This document shows positions 1 to 5,190 of a DNA stretch of 6,077 nt, piece after piece. The stretch is from Promethearchaeia archaeon (GTDB lineage Archaea; Asgardarchaeota; Lokiarchaeia; Sigyniarchaeales; SOKP01). Position 1 is the stretch's first letter. Every line of letters starts with the position of its first letter. Under the pieces are notes generated by a model. It saw only the letters and a list, made by a program, of their open reading frames with translations, ran no database searches and was not told where the DNA came from. Both the position numbers and the translations under genes were made by a program. Where the stretch lies: assembly GCA_029856375.1 (NCBI GenBank), contig JAHQWX010000123.1:1-6077 (forward strand). The letters run 5' to 3'.

Positions 1-261
1 ATTCTCGGAGTAATTGTTGGTAGAATCCCTTGGATTGGAAATATAAGCATCTTTTTTAGTACAACTAACATAGGGATTATACTCATTGTTGTTGTTGGAG
101 CGCTGCTTGTCATTACTGTTATTTGGGATATTGTAAGTCCGGAGGAGGAAGAAGAAGAAAAGGAGAAGAAAGAAGCTGAGAAGAAACTCAAAAAGAAACT
201 CAAAGAGGAGCCAAGGGAGGAACCCAAAAAGGTCTCAATGAAGGAAGAATTCGAATTTTAA
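1..261 (+). CDS. C-terminal part of a membrane protein with a charged cytoplasmic tail (5' end outside window)
   Basis: The reading frame is open from the first base and stops at TAA 259-261, giving the last 86 residues. Residues about 24-45 form one strong hydrophobic helix (Ile/Val/Leu/Gly-rich, ending in IWDIV). The rest, from about residue 47, is a highly charged tail: a run of Glu, then mixed Lys/Glu with likely helical or coiled-coil character (KKLKKKLKEE), ending in KEEFEF. By the positive-inside rule the Lys-rich tail is probably cytoplasmic, so the missing N-terminal part may be extracellular or contain further helices. No family can be named from this fragment. It converges on the next gene with only four bases between the stop codons. 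Confidence 0.75.
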   Translation: MLGVIVGRIPWIGNISIFFSTTNIGIILIVVVGALLVITVIWDIVSPEEEEEEKEKKEAEKKLKKKLKEEPREEPKKVSMKEEFEF

Positions 262-265
262 TTTC

Positions 266-646
266 TTATTTTGTCGCCTTAATAAAATACAATGTAGTTA
301 AAGCTCCCAAGGAGAAATCCACTAGAAAACCAACTAAATATCCTAAGGTTAAAGAAATTAAGAAATATGTCACCATAAGAGCAGCATCGATAAACTTCGC
401 AAGAATGACTACTTCAACATAAGCAATTCTTTCTGGACGAAAATAAAACCTAAAACAAATAACTGATAAGGTAAATAAAAGCGAAACTGCAATAAATACC
501 CAAAAAGGTTCTAACAAATCAGCCAATCCAAGGAATGACATTAATTGATTATAAAAAACCAATGAATAAACTCCAAAACCTCCGTAAATAATACCTTGAA
601 GAAACATCAGTCTTTTAAGATGTAGTGTCCAATCCAAGAAGTTCAC
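266..646 (-). CDS. Small four-helix integral membrane protein, function unknown
   Basis: A 126-residue protein starting at GTG (644-646). Four hydrophobic stretches are visible at about residues 15-38, 46-69, 75-96 and 100-122, joined by very short loops. The charged residues lie mostly at the N-terminus (HLKR), in the loop after helix 2 (RFYFRPER) and at the C-terminus (IKATK), consistent with both ends being cytoplasmic. No catalytic or metal-binding motif is seen and I do not recognise the family. A weak AAGGTG overlaps the start, so there is no proper ribosome binding site and translation may need little or no leader. A later ATG at residue 14 (605-607) is possible but would leave the first helix almost without flanking charge. 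It lies 92 bases downstream of alba on the same strand, but a hairpin plus T-tract separates them, so it is probably transcribed separately. Confidence 0.7.
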   Translation of the reverse strand: MNFLDWTLHLKRLMFLQGIIYGGFGVYSLVFYNQLMSFLGLADLLEPFWVFIAVSLLFTLSVICFRFYFRPERIAYVEVVILAKFIDAALMVTYFLISLTLGYLVGFLVDFSLGALTTLYFIKATK

Positions 647-680
647 CTTAAATTTTTGAGTATTTGCAATTTGTTAGCTA

Positions 681-690
681 ATATGTAAAG
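681..690 (-). promoter_or_regulatory. Possible TATA-like box for the four-helix membrane protein gene
   Basis: On the minus strand the sequence CTTTACATAT lies about 35-44 bases ahead of the GTG start at 646. This placement would put the transcript start near 660 and leave a leader of about 14 bases. The match to the archaeal TATA consensus is only partial. Confidence 0.3.
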
Positions 691-735
691 AAAAAAAAAG
701 AGAATAAATAGTAATGTCGAAACTCCGCAAGTTTC
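691..735 (-). terminator. Hairpin and T-tract terminator after alba
   Basis: Just past the alba stop codon, GAAACT and AGTTTC form a perfect 6-bp stem around a 5-base loop (719-735). About 19 bases further on, the minus strand carries a run of nine T (699-691) inside a longer pyrimidine stretch. Archaeal termination depends mainly on T-runs, so the T9 is the stronger evidence. The hairpin is too far from it for a classical bacterial intrinsic terminator and may instead protect the 3' end. Confidence 0.5.
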
Positions 736-738
736 AAT

Positions 739-1020
739 TTATTTTGGTGGTTTTAATGTTATTTCGATTGAGCTAACATTGTTTTTCTGTCCACCTTCTC
801 CATCCAATTCTTCGGTTCCTAACTCAATTTTGTCGTATTCTGTACCTTTTAAGAATCGATTTCGAAGAATTTCGCAAACATCGACCGCGTGTGAAATGGC
901 TCTTCCACGAGCTTTAACTACACAGTTCTCTCCACGATTTAAAACCATCATTGCTGCCATAACATAATTCATGGTTGGTCGTCTGCCGACAAAAACAGCG
1001 TTTTGACTGTCATCTGCCAT
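739..1020 (-). CDS. alba: Alba family DNA/RNA-binding chromatin protein
   Basis: A 93-residue protein, the usual length for Alba. Alba is a small dimeric nucleic-acid-binding protein that coats archaeal DNA and also binds RNA. The family signatures are clear: VFVGRRPTMNYV (residues 9-20), then KARGRAISHAVDVCEI (36-51), the RNRFL segment (53-57) and a last beta strand SSIEITL (83-89). The hairpin loop, about residues 71-80, is Gly/Glu-rich. The start at ATG 1018-1020 is supported by a good ribosome binding site, GAGGT, eight bases upstream. Residues 13-14 are Arg-Arg where the Sulfolobus protein has Lys16-Lys17, the first of which is its known acetylation site. The gene is divergent from the iron-sulfur gene at 1300 and shares a 279-base control region with it. 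Confidence 0.95.
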   Translation of the reverse strand: MADDSQNAVFVGRRPTMNYVMAAMMVLNRGENCVVKARGRAISHAVDVCEILRNRFLKGTEYDKIELGTEELDGEGGQKNNVSSIEITLKPPK

Positions 1021-1028
1021 ATTTTCAA

Positions 1029-1033
1029 ACCTC
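1029..1033 (-). promoter_or_regulatory. Ribosome binding site of alba
   Basis: GAGGT on the minus strand, eight bases ahead of ATG 1020, matches the anti-Shine-Dalgarno end of archaeal 16S rRNA. It shows that the alba transcript has a leader. Confidence 0.65.
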
Positions 1034-1111
1034 TCTTTATTTTTTATTGTTTTTTTGTATTACTGTTCCATTTGAATTCTTGTGATTCACTTTTATTAAC
1101 GAATTAATAAC

Positions 1112-1125
1112 GTTCAAATTTGAAC
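1112..1125. repeat. Perfect 14-base palindrome, candidate operator
   Basis: GTTCAAATTTGAAC reads identically on both strands and is made of two overlapping, facing copies of the TTCAAAT heptamer that recurs through this region. A half-site repeated in both orientations plus one perfect palindrome is what a homodimeric helix-turn-helix regulator would use. Confidence 0.5.
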
Positions 1126-1150
1126 AATTAAATTCAAATCTATAATCTTT

Positions 1151-1168
1151 TTAAAAGTTTCCTTTTAA
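1151..1168. repeat. 7-bp inverted repeat with 4-base loop
   Basis: TTAAAAG (1151-1157) and CTTTTAA (1162-1168) are exact reverse complements around TTTC. The stem is A/T-rich, so it is weak as an RNA hairpin. It may be a second operator-like site or may have arisen by chance in A/T-rich DNA. Confidence 0.35.
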
Positions 1169-1240
1169 TGGAACGAATATCAAAATAATTTGAATCTTTA
1201 GCCGTCTAACTAAAATCGCAAGTCAGTTATTCAAATTAAA

Positions 1241-1256
1241 AGTAAGGTTAAAATTA
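1241..1256 (+). promoter_or_regulatory. Candidate BRE/TATA promoter of the first iron-sulfur gene
   Basis: AGTAAGG followed by TTAAAATTA has the purine-rich BRE plus A/T box layout of archaeal promoters. It would place the transcript start near 1275-1280, just ahead of the Shine-Dalgarno at 1284-1291. The last TTCAAAT copy (1230-1236) ends a few bases upstream, where a regulator could affect TFB/TBP binding. Confidence 0.35.
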
Positions 1257-1283
1257 TTCTAATACCTCAAAAAATTATTAATA

Positions 1284-1291
1284 GAGGAGAT
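1284..1291 (+). promoter_or_regulatory. Ribosome binding site fixing the TTG start at 1300
   Basis: GAGGAGAT lies about ten bases ahead of TTG 1300-1302. It supports the non-ATG start, which is also supported by alignment with the paralogue (MSEQxYKxAA in both). Confidence 0.65.
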
Positions 1292-1299
1292 AAAAAAAA

Positions 1300-2448
1300 T
1301 TGTCTGAACAAGATTATAAAAAAGCAGCGAAGGCTATAATATCCGCTGGAGTTCTTCCTATTCCAATTAATGACACTATGATTGAGATTTTAAAGATTAT
1401 TATAGACCCGAACGAGTTAGATTTGGTCTTAGCGTTTCAACGAAAAAAGTCTCAAACAATGGAACAATTGTTAAAGAGTACTAAAGGGAAAAAGGACGAG
1501 AACGAAATATTAAAGAAAGTCGAATCGTTGGCTAAGAATGGAGTTATTTTCAATCAGCCTAATTCGCAAGGAGTAATGGTATTTAGATTATTGCCCCTCA
1601 TTATCACAGGTGTATTCGAATACCAGATGATGCGCCCACTTGAATTCTCAGAAAAAGAAAAGAAACTTGCGAAATTATACTTAAAACTATTTAACGAGCT
1701 GAAAGAATTTGTACAAGGCAAATACGATTCGTTCACGACTGCTTTTAAAAGCGTTCCACCACTAGATAGGACGCTCCCAATTTTAGGAAAAAATGTTGAG
1801 GGAAACGAGGTTAAAATCTCAATAAACGAAGAGATAGATGCTCCCCAAGAAGAAATAGTACCTACTCAAAAAGTTGAGGAGATTATCAATAAATTCGACG
1901 ATATTGCTGTCTCTGGGTGTTTTTGTAGGCAGCATCACGATCTATTGGATGATCCATGCAAAATTAACGCGCCTCGCGAAAATTGCTTCACATTTGGAAA
2001 ATCAGCTCGCCATATCGTGAACCAAGGTTTTGGAAGAATGGTAACCAAAGAAGAAGCGCTGAAAATAATAAAGGAGGCCGAAGATATCGGATTAGTTCAT
2101 AAAACTTACCACCCGAATTCGAATGTTAGTCGCGACGAGACCAGCTTATGTAATTGCTGTAAGTGCTGTTGCGGTACCTTTAACTTATATAAAGACGGCG
2201 TATTGCCCACAGTTAATCTTACAAATTATCTATCGAAAGTTGACCAAAATATATGCATTGGTTGCGGCACTTGCGTAGAGAAATGTCCTTTAGACGCAAT
2301 TTCACTAAATGACGATAATAAAGCGGAAGTTGATGAGTCTCGCTGTTTAGGATGTGGAATTTGTGCTCATTTTTGCGAATCGTCAGCCATATCTTTATTG
2401 GAAGGGAAAAGAGTCGTGTATATACCTCCACCAAAATTAAAATCGTAA
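1300..2448 (+). CDS. Winged-helix-like / Cys-rich / two-[4Fe-4S] ferredoxin protein, copy 1
   Basis: A 382-residue soluble protein starting at TTG with a strong ribosome binding site. In order: an N-terminal helical region; a stretch at about residues 40-100 that reads as a winged helix (TMEQLLKST, a long helix ending LAKNGVI, then a wing through NSQGVMVFRLLP); a linker; a cysteine module with C207, C209, C220 and C229, followed by FGKSARH; a helical EEALKI...GLVH segment; a compact cluster C284, C286, C287, C289, C290, C291; and a C-terminal ferredoxin with two CxxCxxCxxxC motifs (C319/322/325/329 and C349/352/355/359). The last eight cysteines should bind two [4Fe-4S] clusters. The earlier ones may bind further metal. 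The tail YIPPPKL is shared with the paralogue. I recognise the type as an uncharacterised 4Fe-4S protein family of anaerobes, with no assigned reaction. Electron transfer is likely and redox-responsive DNA binding is possible. Oddity: Glu replaces the usual Pro after C359. Confidence 0.88.
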   Translation: MSEQDYKKAAKAIISAGVLPIPINDTMIEILKIIIDPNELDLVLAFQRKKSQTMEQLLKSTKGKKDENEILKKVESLAKNGVIFNQPNSQGVMVFRLLPLIITGVFEYQMMRPLEFSEKEKKLAKLYLKLFNELKEFVQGKYDSFTTAFKSVPPLDRTLPILGKNVEGNEVKISINEEIDAPQEEIVPTQKVEEIINKFDDIAVSGCFCRQHHDLLDDPCKINAPRENCFTFGKSARHIVNQGFGRMVTKEEALKIIKEAEDIGLVHKTYHPNSNVSRDETSLCNCCKCCCGTFNLYKDGVLPTVNLTNYLSKVDQNICIGCGTCVEKCPLDAISLNDDNKAEVDESRCLGCGICAHFCESSAISLLEGKRVVYIPPPKLKS

Positions 2449-2456
2449 TTTTTTTT
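2449..2456 (+). terminator. T8 tract directly after the first iron-sulfur gene
   Basis: Eight consecutive T follow the TAA stop without a preceding hairpin. T-runs are sufficient for archaeal RNA polymerase to terminate, so at least partial termination is expected before the second paralogue. Confidence 0.45.
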
Positions 2457-2531
2457 ATTGTTACTCCTTTTATCCAACAATCGCAATTTTAAAATTCGCT
2501 GTTTAATTTCAAAAATTAACAAAGAAAAAAG

Positions 2532-2540
2532 TTTATATAA
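2532..2540 (+). promoter_or_regulatory. Consensus-like TATA box placed directly against the ATG of copy 2
   Basis: AAAGAAAAAAG followed by TTTATATAA is the best archaeal BRE/TATA match in the window by eye, yet it ends one base before ATG 2542. Used normally it would start RNA near 2562, inside the reading frame. It could therefore be a chance A/T match, a promoter for a shorter product from ATG 2623, or a site with another role. Confidence 0.3.
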
Positions 2541-2541
2541 T

Positions 2542-3693
2542 ATGTCAGAGCAAAAATACAAACAAGCAGCAAGAATAATTCAAAAAATTGGCTTTCTACC
2601 CTTTCCGATTAACGAGACCTTCATGGACATTATTAAGACGCTCGTTAACGAGGACGAGCTCGATTTTGTGCTTGCCTTTAGAAGAAACGCTTCGCAGACG
2701 ATGGAACAATTGCTAAAAAGCACGAAAGGAGCAATGAACGAAGAAGAAATTGAGAGAAAAGCCAACTCACTGGCGAAAAAGGGGATAATTTTCAACCAAC
2801 CGAATTCTCAAGGCGTGATGGTGTATCGATTGTTACCGTTAATTATGGTTGGCGTATTTGAGTATGTATTTATGAAAAAGATTGAATTCACCGAAAAGGA
2901 AAAAAAACTCGCAGAGCTTTTTCACAAGTTATTATTTATAGATTTTAAGGATCTCGTGCAGAAAGAGTACGATACAATCGTACCTTTTTTTAAAACCCTT
3001 AAACCTTTCGATCGTACGATACCAATCTTAGATAAGAATGTTTCGGGAAAAGAGGTTGACATAGTCGTGGACGAGGATGTCGAAGTTGGACAAGAAAAAA
3101 TTATTACCGCTCAAAATGTAGAAGAATTAATCGAAAAATTCGACGATATTACTGTCGCCCATTGTTTCTGTAGACAACACCAGGACCTTTTGGGAAATCC
3201 GTGTAAATTTGACGCTCCAAGAGAGAATTGCTTTACATTTGGAAAGTCAGCTCGACATGTAGCAAACCACGGTTTCGGAAGAAAGGTTTCTAAAGAAGAA
3301 GCCCTGAAGATAATGAAGGAAGCGGAAGATTATGGATTAGTTCACAAAGCGTTTCACACGCATTCGGATATTTCCAAGATTGAAACGAGCGTGTGTAATT
3401 GTTGTCAAGATTGTTGCGGAACATTCCTGATGTATCGACAAGGATTAATGGCTACGATAAATGCTTCCGATTATTTATCAAATGTGAATGAAGAATTGTG
3501 TAACGGGTGCGGAATCTGCGTAGAAAAGTGCCCACTTGACGTAATCGAATTAAACGACGATAACAAAGCCGAGGTAAAGAAAGATTATTGCATAGGATGC
3601 GGATTATGTGCTCATTTTTGTCCCGAGAACGCCATATCATTAGTTGAAAAACAAAGAACTGTATATTATCCTCCACCCAGAATAAAAAATTAA
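2542..3693 (+). CDS. Winged-helix-like / Cys-rich / two-[4Fe-4S] ferredoxin protein, copy 2
   Basis: A 383-residue tandem paralogue of the preceding gene, about 60% identical by hand alignment with a single one-residue gap. The frame is open further upstream to 2458, but that extension has no counterpart in copy 1. I therefore start at ATG 2542, where MSEQKYKQAA matches. The domains are as in copy 1: winged-helix-like region about 40-100; C208, C210, C221 and C230; compact cluster C285, C287, C288, C291, C292; ferredoxin C320/323/326/330 and C350/353/356/360. Two differences matter: Asp290 stands where copy 1 has C289, and the second ferredoxin motif has the standard CP. Conservation is highest around the cysteine modules and in the SQTMEQLLKSTKG and FNQPNSQGVMV segments, so all parts seem to be under selection. 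No ribosome binding site precedes the start. Function is unassigned; an electron carrier or redox sensor is likely. Confidence 0.87.
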   Translation: MSEQKYKQAARIIQKIGFLPFPINETFMDIIKTLVNEDELDFVLAFRRNASQTMEQLLKSTKGAMNEEEIERKANSLAKKGIIFNQPNSQGVMVYRLLPLIMVGVFEYVFMKKIEFTEKEKKLAELFHKLLFIDFKDLVQKEYDTIVPFFKTLKPFDRTIPILDKNVSGKEVDIVVDEDVEVGQEKIITAQNVEELIEKFDDITVAHCFCRQHQDLLGNPCKFDAPRENCFTFGKSARHVANHGFGRKVSKEEALKIMKEAEDYGLVHKAFHTHSDISKIETSVCNCCQDCCGTFLMYRQGLMATINASDYLSNVNEELCNGCGICVEKCPLDVIELNDDNKAEVKKDYCIGCGLCAHFCPENAISLVEKQRTVYYPPPRIKN

Positions 3694-3699
3694 TATTAA

Positions 3700-3708
3700 T
3701 TTTTTTTT
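3700..3708 (+). terminator. T9 tract after the second iron-sulfur gene
   Basis: Nine consecutive T begin seven bases after the TAA of copy 2, in the 29-base gap before the convergent flavodoxin fusion gene. This is a typical archaeal T-run terminator. On the opposite strand it reads as A, so it would not stop the convergent transcript. Confidence 0.5.
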
Positions 3709-3722
3709 AGTTCTAATAGTTC

Positions 3723-4535
3723 TCAGAAAAATCGGCTAATTCTATTTTGCAGAACTTCTGGCGTTAAATGCGCGCGATCCCTTATTAATTCATAGAATTT
3801 ACTCAAATCGTTAATTTTTAGGGCTTCATCGGGACAATTTGAAACACATCTTAAACAGCGTATGCATTTCTCGTTATCTGCCTCTCCTGTTTCGGCGTTC
3901 ATGGCATTGGTGGGACATTCGTTTTCGCATTGCAGACACATGCTACATTCAGCTCCTTTCCGAGAGGGTGGTGCAATGGTGAGATGAGTAGCTTTATCTA
4001 GTCTTGTGAGAGTTTTTTCTGAAATCTTTGCGCCTTCTAATTTTATGGGATGAGGTGAGTTTTCTTCAAACCGTTTGTAGGTTTCTTGTGCGTAAGCCTT
4101 TGCAATAGCATAATCTGATTCGTCAGGTCTGTTTTCCATCAAATACCATCCAGCTAAATTGTAAGTATGCTTACTTGGGAACTCTGCTGCTGAAACGAGT
4201 GAGAAATTTCTATCTATTAATATTTCTTTAATGTTTTGATGGGCGACGCCAACCGAAACACCACCATAAGTGAAAAAAGCTGAACATCTCTTCCCACCCC
4301 CATTTAATGTTTGAAGCCATTCCCGTATAATTTTTGGTGCTCTCCAAGCGTAAATCGGGGACCCGAATATATACGAATCGAATTCCTTTGGATTTATTTG
4401 TTTCTCTCTTTCAGAAAATGAAGTTATATCAAATTGCTTAATTATCGCCCCTAACTCCAATAATTCTTCTTTAATCACGCTTGCGATTTTTGCCGTGTTT
4501 CCCGTAGGTGAAAAGTATATTAATGCAATTTTCAT
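3723..4535 (-). CDS. Flavodoxin / two-[4Fe-4S] ferredoxin fusion protein (EFR1-type)
   Basis: A 270-residue soluble protein. Residues 1 to about 165 are a flavodoxin fold. They begin MKIALIYFSPTGNT, where SPTGNT (9-14) is the FMN phosphate loop. GSPIYAWRAP (58-67) and FFTYGG (87-92) are the two loops that normally hold the isoalloxazine ring. Residues 195-237 are a ferredoxin with two CxxCxxCxxxCP motifs (C197/200/203/207 and C224/227/230/234). The layout matches the family called EFR1 'ferrodoxin', in which FMN and two [4Fe-4S] clusters pass electrons within one chain; the partner enzyme is not known here. The start at ATG 4533-4535 is fixed by the flavodoxin N-terminus. No ribosome binding site is seen, and an A/T box about 25 bases upstream suggests a leaderless mRNA. 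It converges on the iron-sulfur pair, and the three together suggest a shared redox role. Confidence 0.92.
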   Translation of the reverse strand: MKIALIYFSPTGNTAKIASVIKEELLELGAIIKQFDITSFSEREKQINPKEFDSYIFGSPIYAWRAPKIIREWLQTLNGGGKRCSAFFTYGGVSVGVAHQNIKEILIDRNFSLVSAAEFPSKHTYNLAGWYLMENRPDESDYAIAKAYAQETYKRFEENSPHPIKLEGAKISEKTLTRLDKATHLTIAPPSRKGAECSMCLQCENECPTNAMNAETGEADNEKCIRCLRCVSNCPDEALKINDLSKFYELIRDRAHLTPEVLQNRISRFF

Positions 4536-4576
4536 TAAATAGAATAATAATTGCTCATAAAAAAATTAGGGGGGTT
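4534..4576. promoter_or_regulatory. Compact divergent promoter between the flavodoxin fusion and the zinc-ribbon gene
   Basis: Only 48 bases separate the chosen start codons. For the leftward gene, AATTTTTTTAT on the minus strand (revcomp of 4557-4567) sits about 25 bases before its ATG, fitting a leaderless transcript. For the rightward gene, ATTAAATAG (4534-4542) could be the TATA box, with RNA starting near 4564 and the ribosome binding site GGGGGGTT at 4569-4576. The two promoters overlap, so their firing may be mutually exclusive. Confidence 0.35.
4569..4576 (+). promoter_or_regulatory. G-run ribosome binding site deciding the TTG start at 4584
   Basis: Six G followed by TT, seven bases before TTG 4584, pairs with the 3' end of 16S rRNA well enough to be the ribosome binding site. 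A G6 run is conspicuous in DNA this rich in A/T. Confidence 0.5.
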
Positions 4577-4583
4577 ACTTTCC

Positions 4584-5156
4584 TTGAAAAAAAAATATTC
4601 AGCTTTTTGGAACATAACTGGTTATAATGTCGTCCTTGAAGGCGTTCCTACATTAAAAGAATTCATTCCAAGTCAATCGCTTCTAGCAGAATACAGCGAA
4701 ATTGAGGGCTATATGGGGGTTTCTTTCATTTTCGATAATATCGATAAATATCTTTGGGTATATCAGGTCCCAGAAATCAAAGCAAAAGGATGGGTTAAGA
4801 AGTTCGTTAATGAATCTAGCGAAAAAAAATTAAAAAAAATGACGTTTAAACTCTTCGAAAACGAGTTAAATTTAGACGTATCGGAGTATTTTGTGAGGCG
4901 CGCAGACGAGGATAGGCCAGAATTCGAGAAACTCTTCATGTACGAGATTGCCGAGTTCCCCTTATATACAAAGCATTACTTTAAGCCAGAGTACGAAGTA
5001 AAACTCGCAGAAGAAAAAAGTAAGGAAGAAGTAAAAGAAGTAGCAAGTAAAACTCTCAAGGAATGCCCACATTGTGGCTGGGTAGTTTCACAAAAGGCAG
5101 AAATATGTCCCAAATGCAAAAAATCGCTTCTTAAATTGGATAGAATTCTTAAATGA
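4584..5156 (+). CDS. Unknown protein with C-terminal zinc ribbon
   Basis: I choose TTG 4584-4586 as start, giving 190 residues, because GGGGGGTT lies seven bases before it. An in-frame TTG at 4551 would add 11 residues and would make the G-run part of the coding sequence. The first 140 residues are a mixed alpha/beta region rich in aromatic residues (YMGVSFIFDNI, YLWVYQVPEI) that I do not recognise. Residues about 139-160 are a charged helix (EEKSKEEVKEVA). The end is a zinc ribbon, CPHC (161-164) and CPKC (175-178). Such ribbons are common in archaeal proteins and often mediate protein or nucleic acid contacts. There are no membrane segments or signal peptide. It is divergent from the flavodoxin fusion gene, which suggests but does not show a link to redox functions. 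The next gene begins 34 bases downstream with its own promoter. Confidence 0.75.
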   Translation: MKKKYSAFWNITGYNVVLEGVPTLKEFIPSQSLLAEYSEIEGYMGVSFIFDNIDKYLWVYQVPEIKAKGWVKKFVNESSEKKLKKMTFKLFENELNLDVSEYFVRRADEDRPEFEKLFMYEIAEFPLYTKHYFKPEYEVKLAEEKSKEEVKEVASKTLKECPHCGWVVSQKAEICPKCKKSLLKLDRILK

Positions 5157-5160
5157 ATTA

Positions 5161-5169
5161 ATATTTATA
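5161..5169 (+). promoter_or_regulatory. TATA box of the surface protein gene, leaderless arrangement
   Basis: ATATTTATA is centred about 25 bases ahead of ATG 5191, exactly where transcription would begin at or next to the start codon. No Shine-Dalgarno lies between them, in keeping with a leaderless mRNA. Confidence 0.55.
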
Positions 5170-5190
5170 AACAAAAAAAAAGTAACTCTC

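Larger units (their letters stand above)
1021..1299. promoter_or_regulatory. Divergent control region between alba and the iron-sulfur pair
   Basis: This 279-base, very A/T-rich stretch has no credible gene. It must hold the promoters of alba (leftward) and of the gene at 1300 (rightward). The heptamer TTCAAAT or its complement ATTTGAA occurs six times: 1070-1076, 1113-1119, 1118-1124, 1133-1139, 1188-1194 and 1230-1236. Two copies overlap to make the perfect palindrome at 1112-1125. With about 0.2 copies expected by a rough composition estimate, this is well above chance. The pattern suggests binding sites for a dimeric regulator, but which gene is controlled and by what protein is not visible. 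Confidence 0.55.

Noticed and set aside
779..967. Plus-strand frame opposite alba
   Set aside because: Wholly antisense to a clear Alba gene, low-complexity Ser/Pro/Arg content and no family resemblance.
1021..1299. CRISPR-like array, because of the repeated heptamer
   Set aside because: The repeats are only 7 bases, occur in both orientations and have irregular spacing; no long direct repeats or spacers exist.
1554..1736. Short minus-strand frame within the first iron-sulfur gene
   Set aside because: It is antisense to a well-conserved coding region and has no recognisable protein features.
2458..2541. N-terminal extension of copy 2 from an upstream ATG
   Set aside because: The 28 extra residues have no counterpart in copy 1, and the MSEQ start at 2542 aligns exactly with copy 1.
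2367..2561. Minus-strand frame containing MADDSQK, resembling the start of Alba (MADDSQN)
   Set aside because: It lies antisense to the end of the first iron-sulfur gene, its codons differ from those of alba, and no Alba signature follows. A chance match.
3452..3676. Minus-strand frame opposite the ferredoxin end of copy 2, with an analogue at 2219-2434
   Set aside because: Both are the antisense of the same conserved ferredoxin domain, so their resemblance reflects the sense-strand paralogy.
1300..3693. Transposon or mobile element as the source of the duplication
   Set aside because: No transposase, terminal inverted repeats or target duplications are seen; the two copies have diverged to about 60% identity, so the duplication is old.
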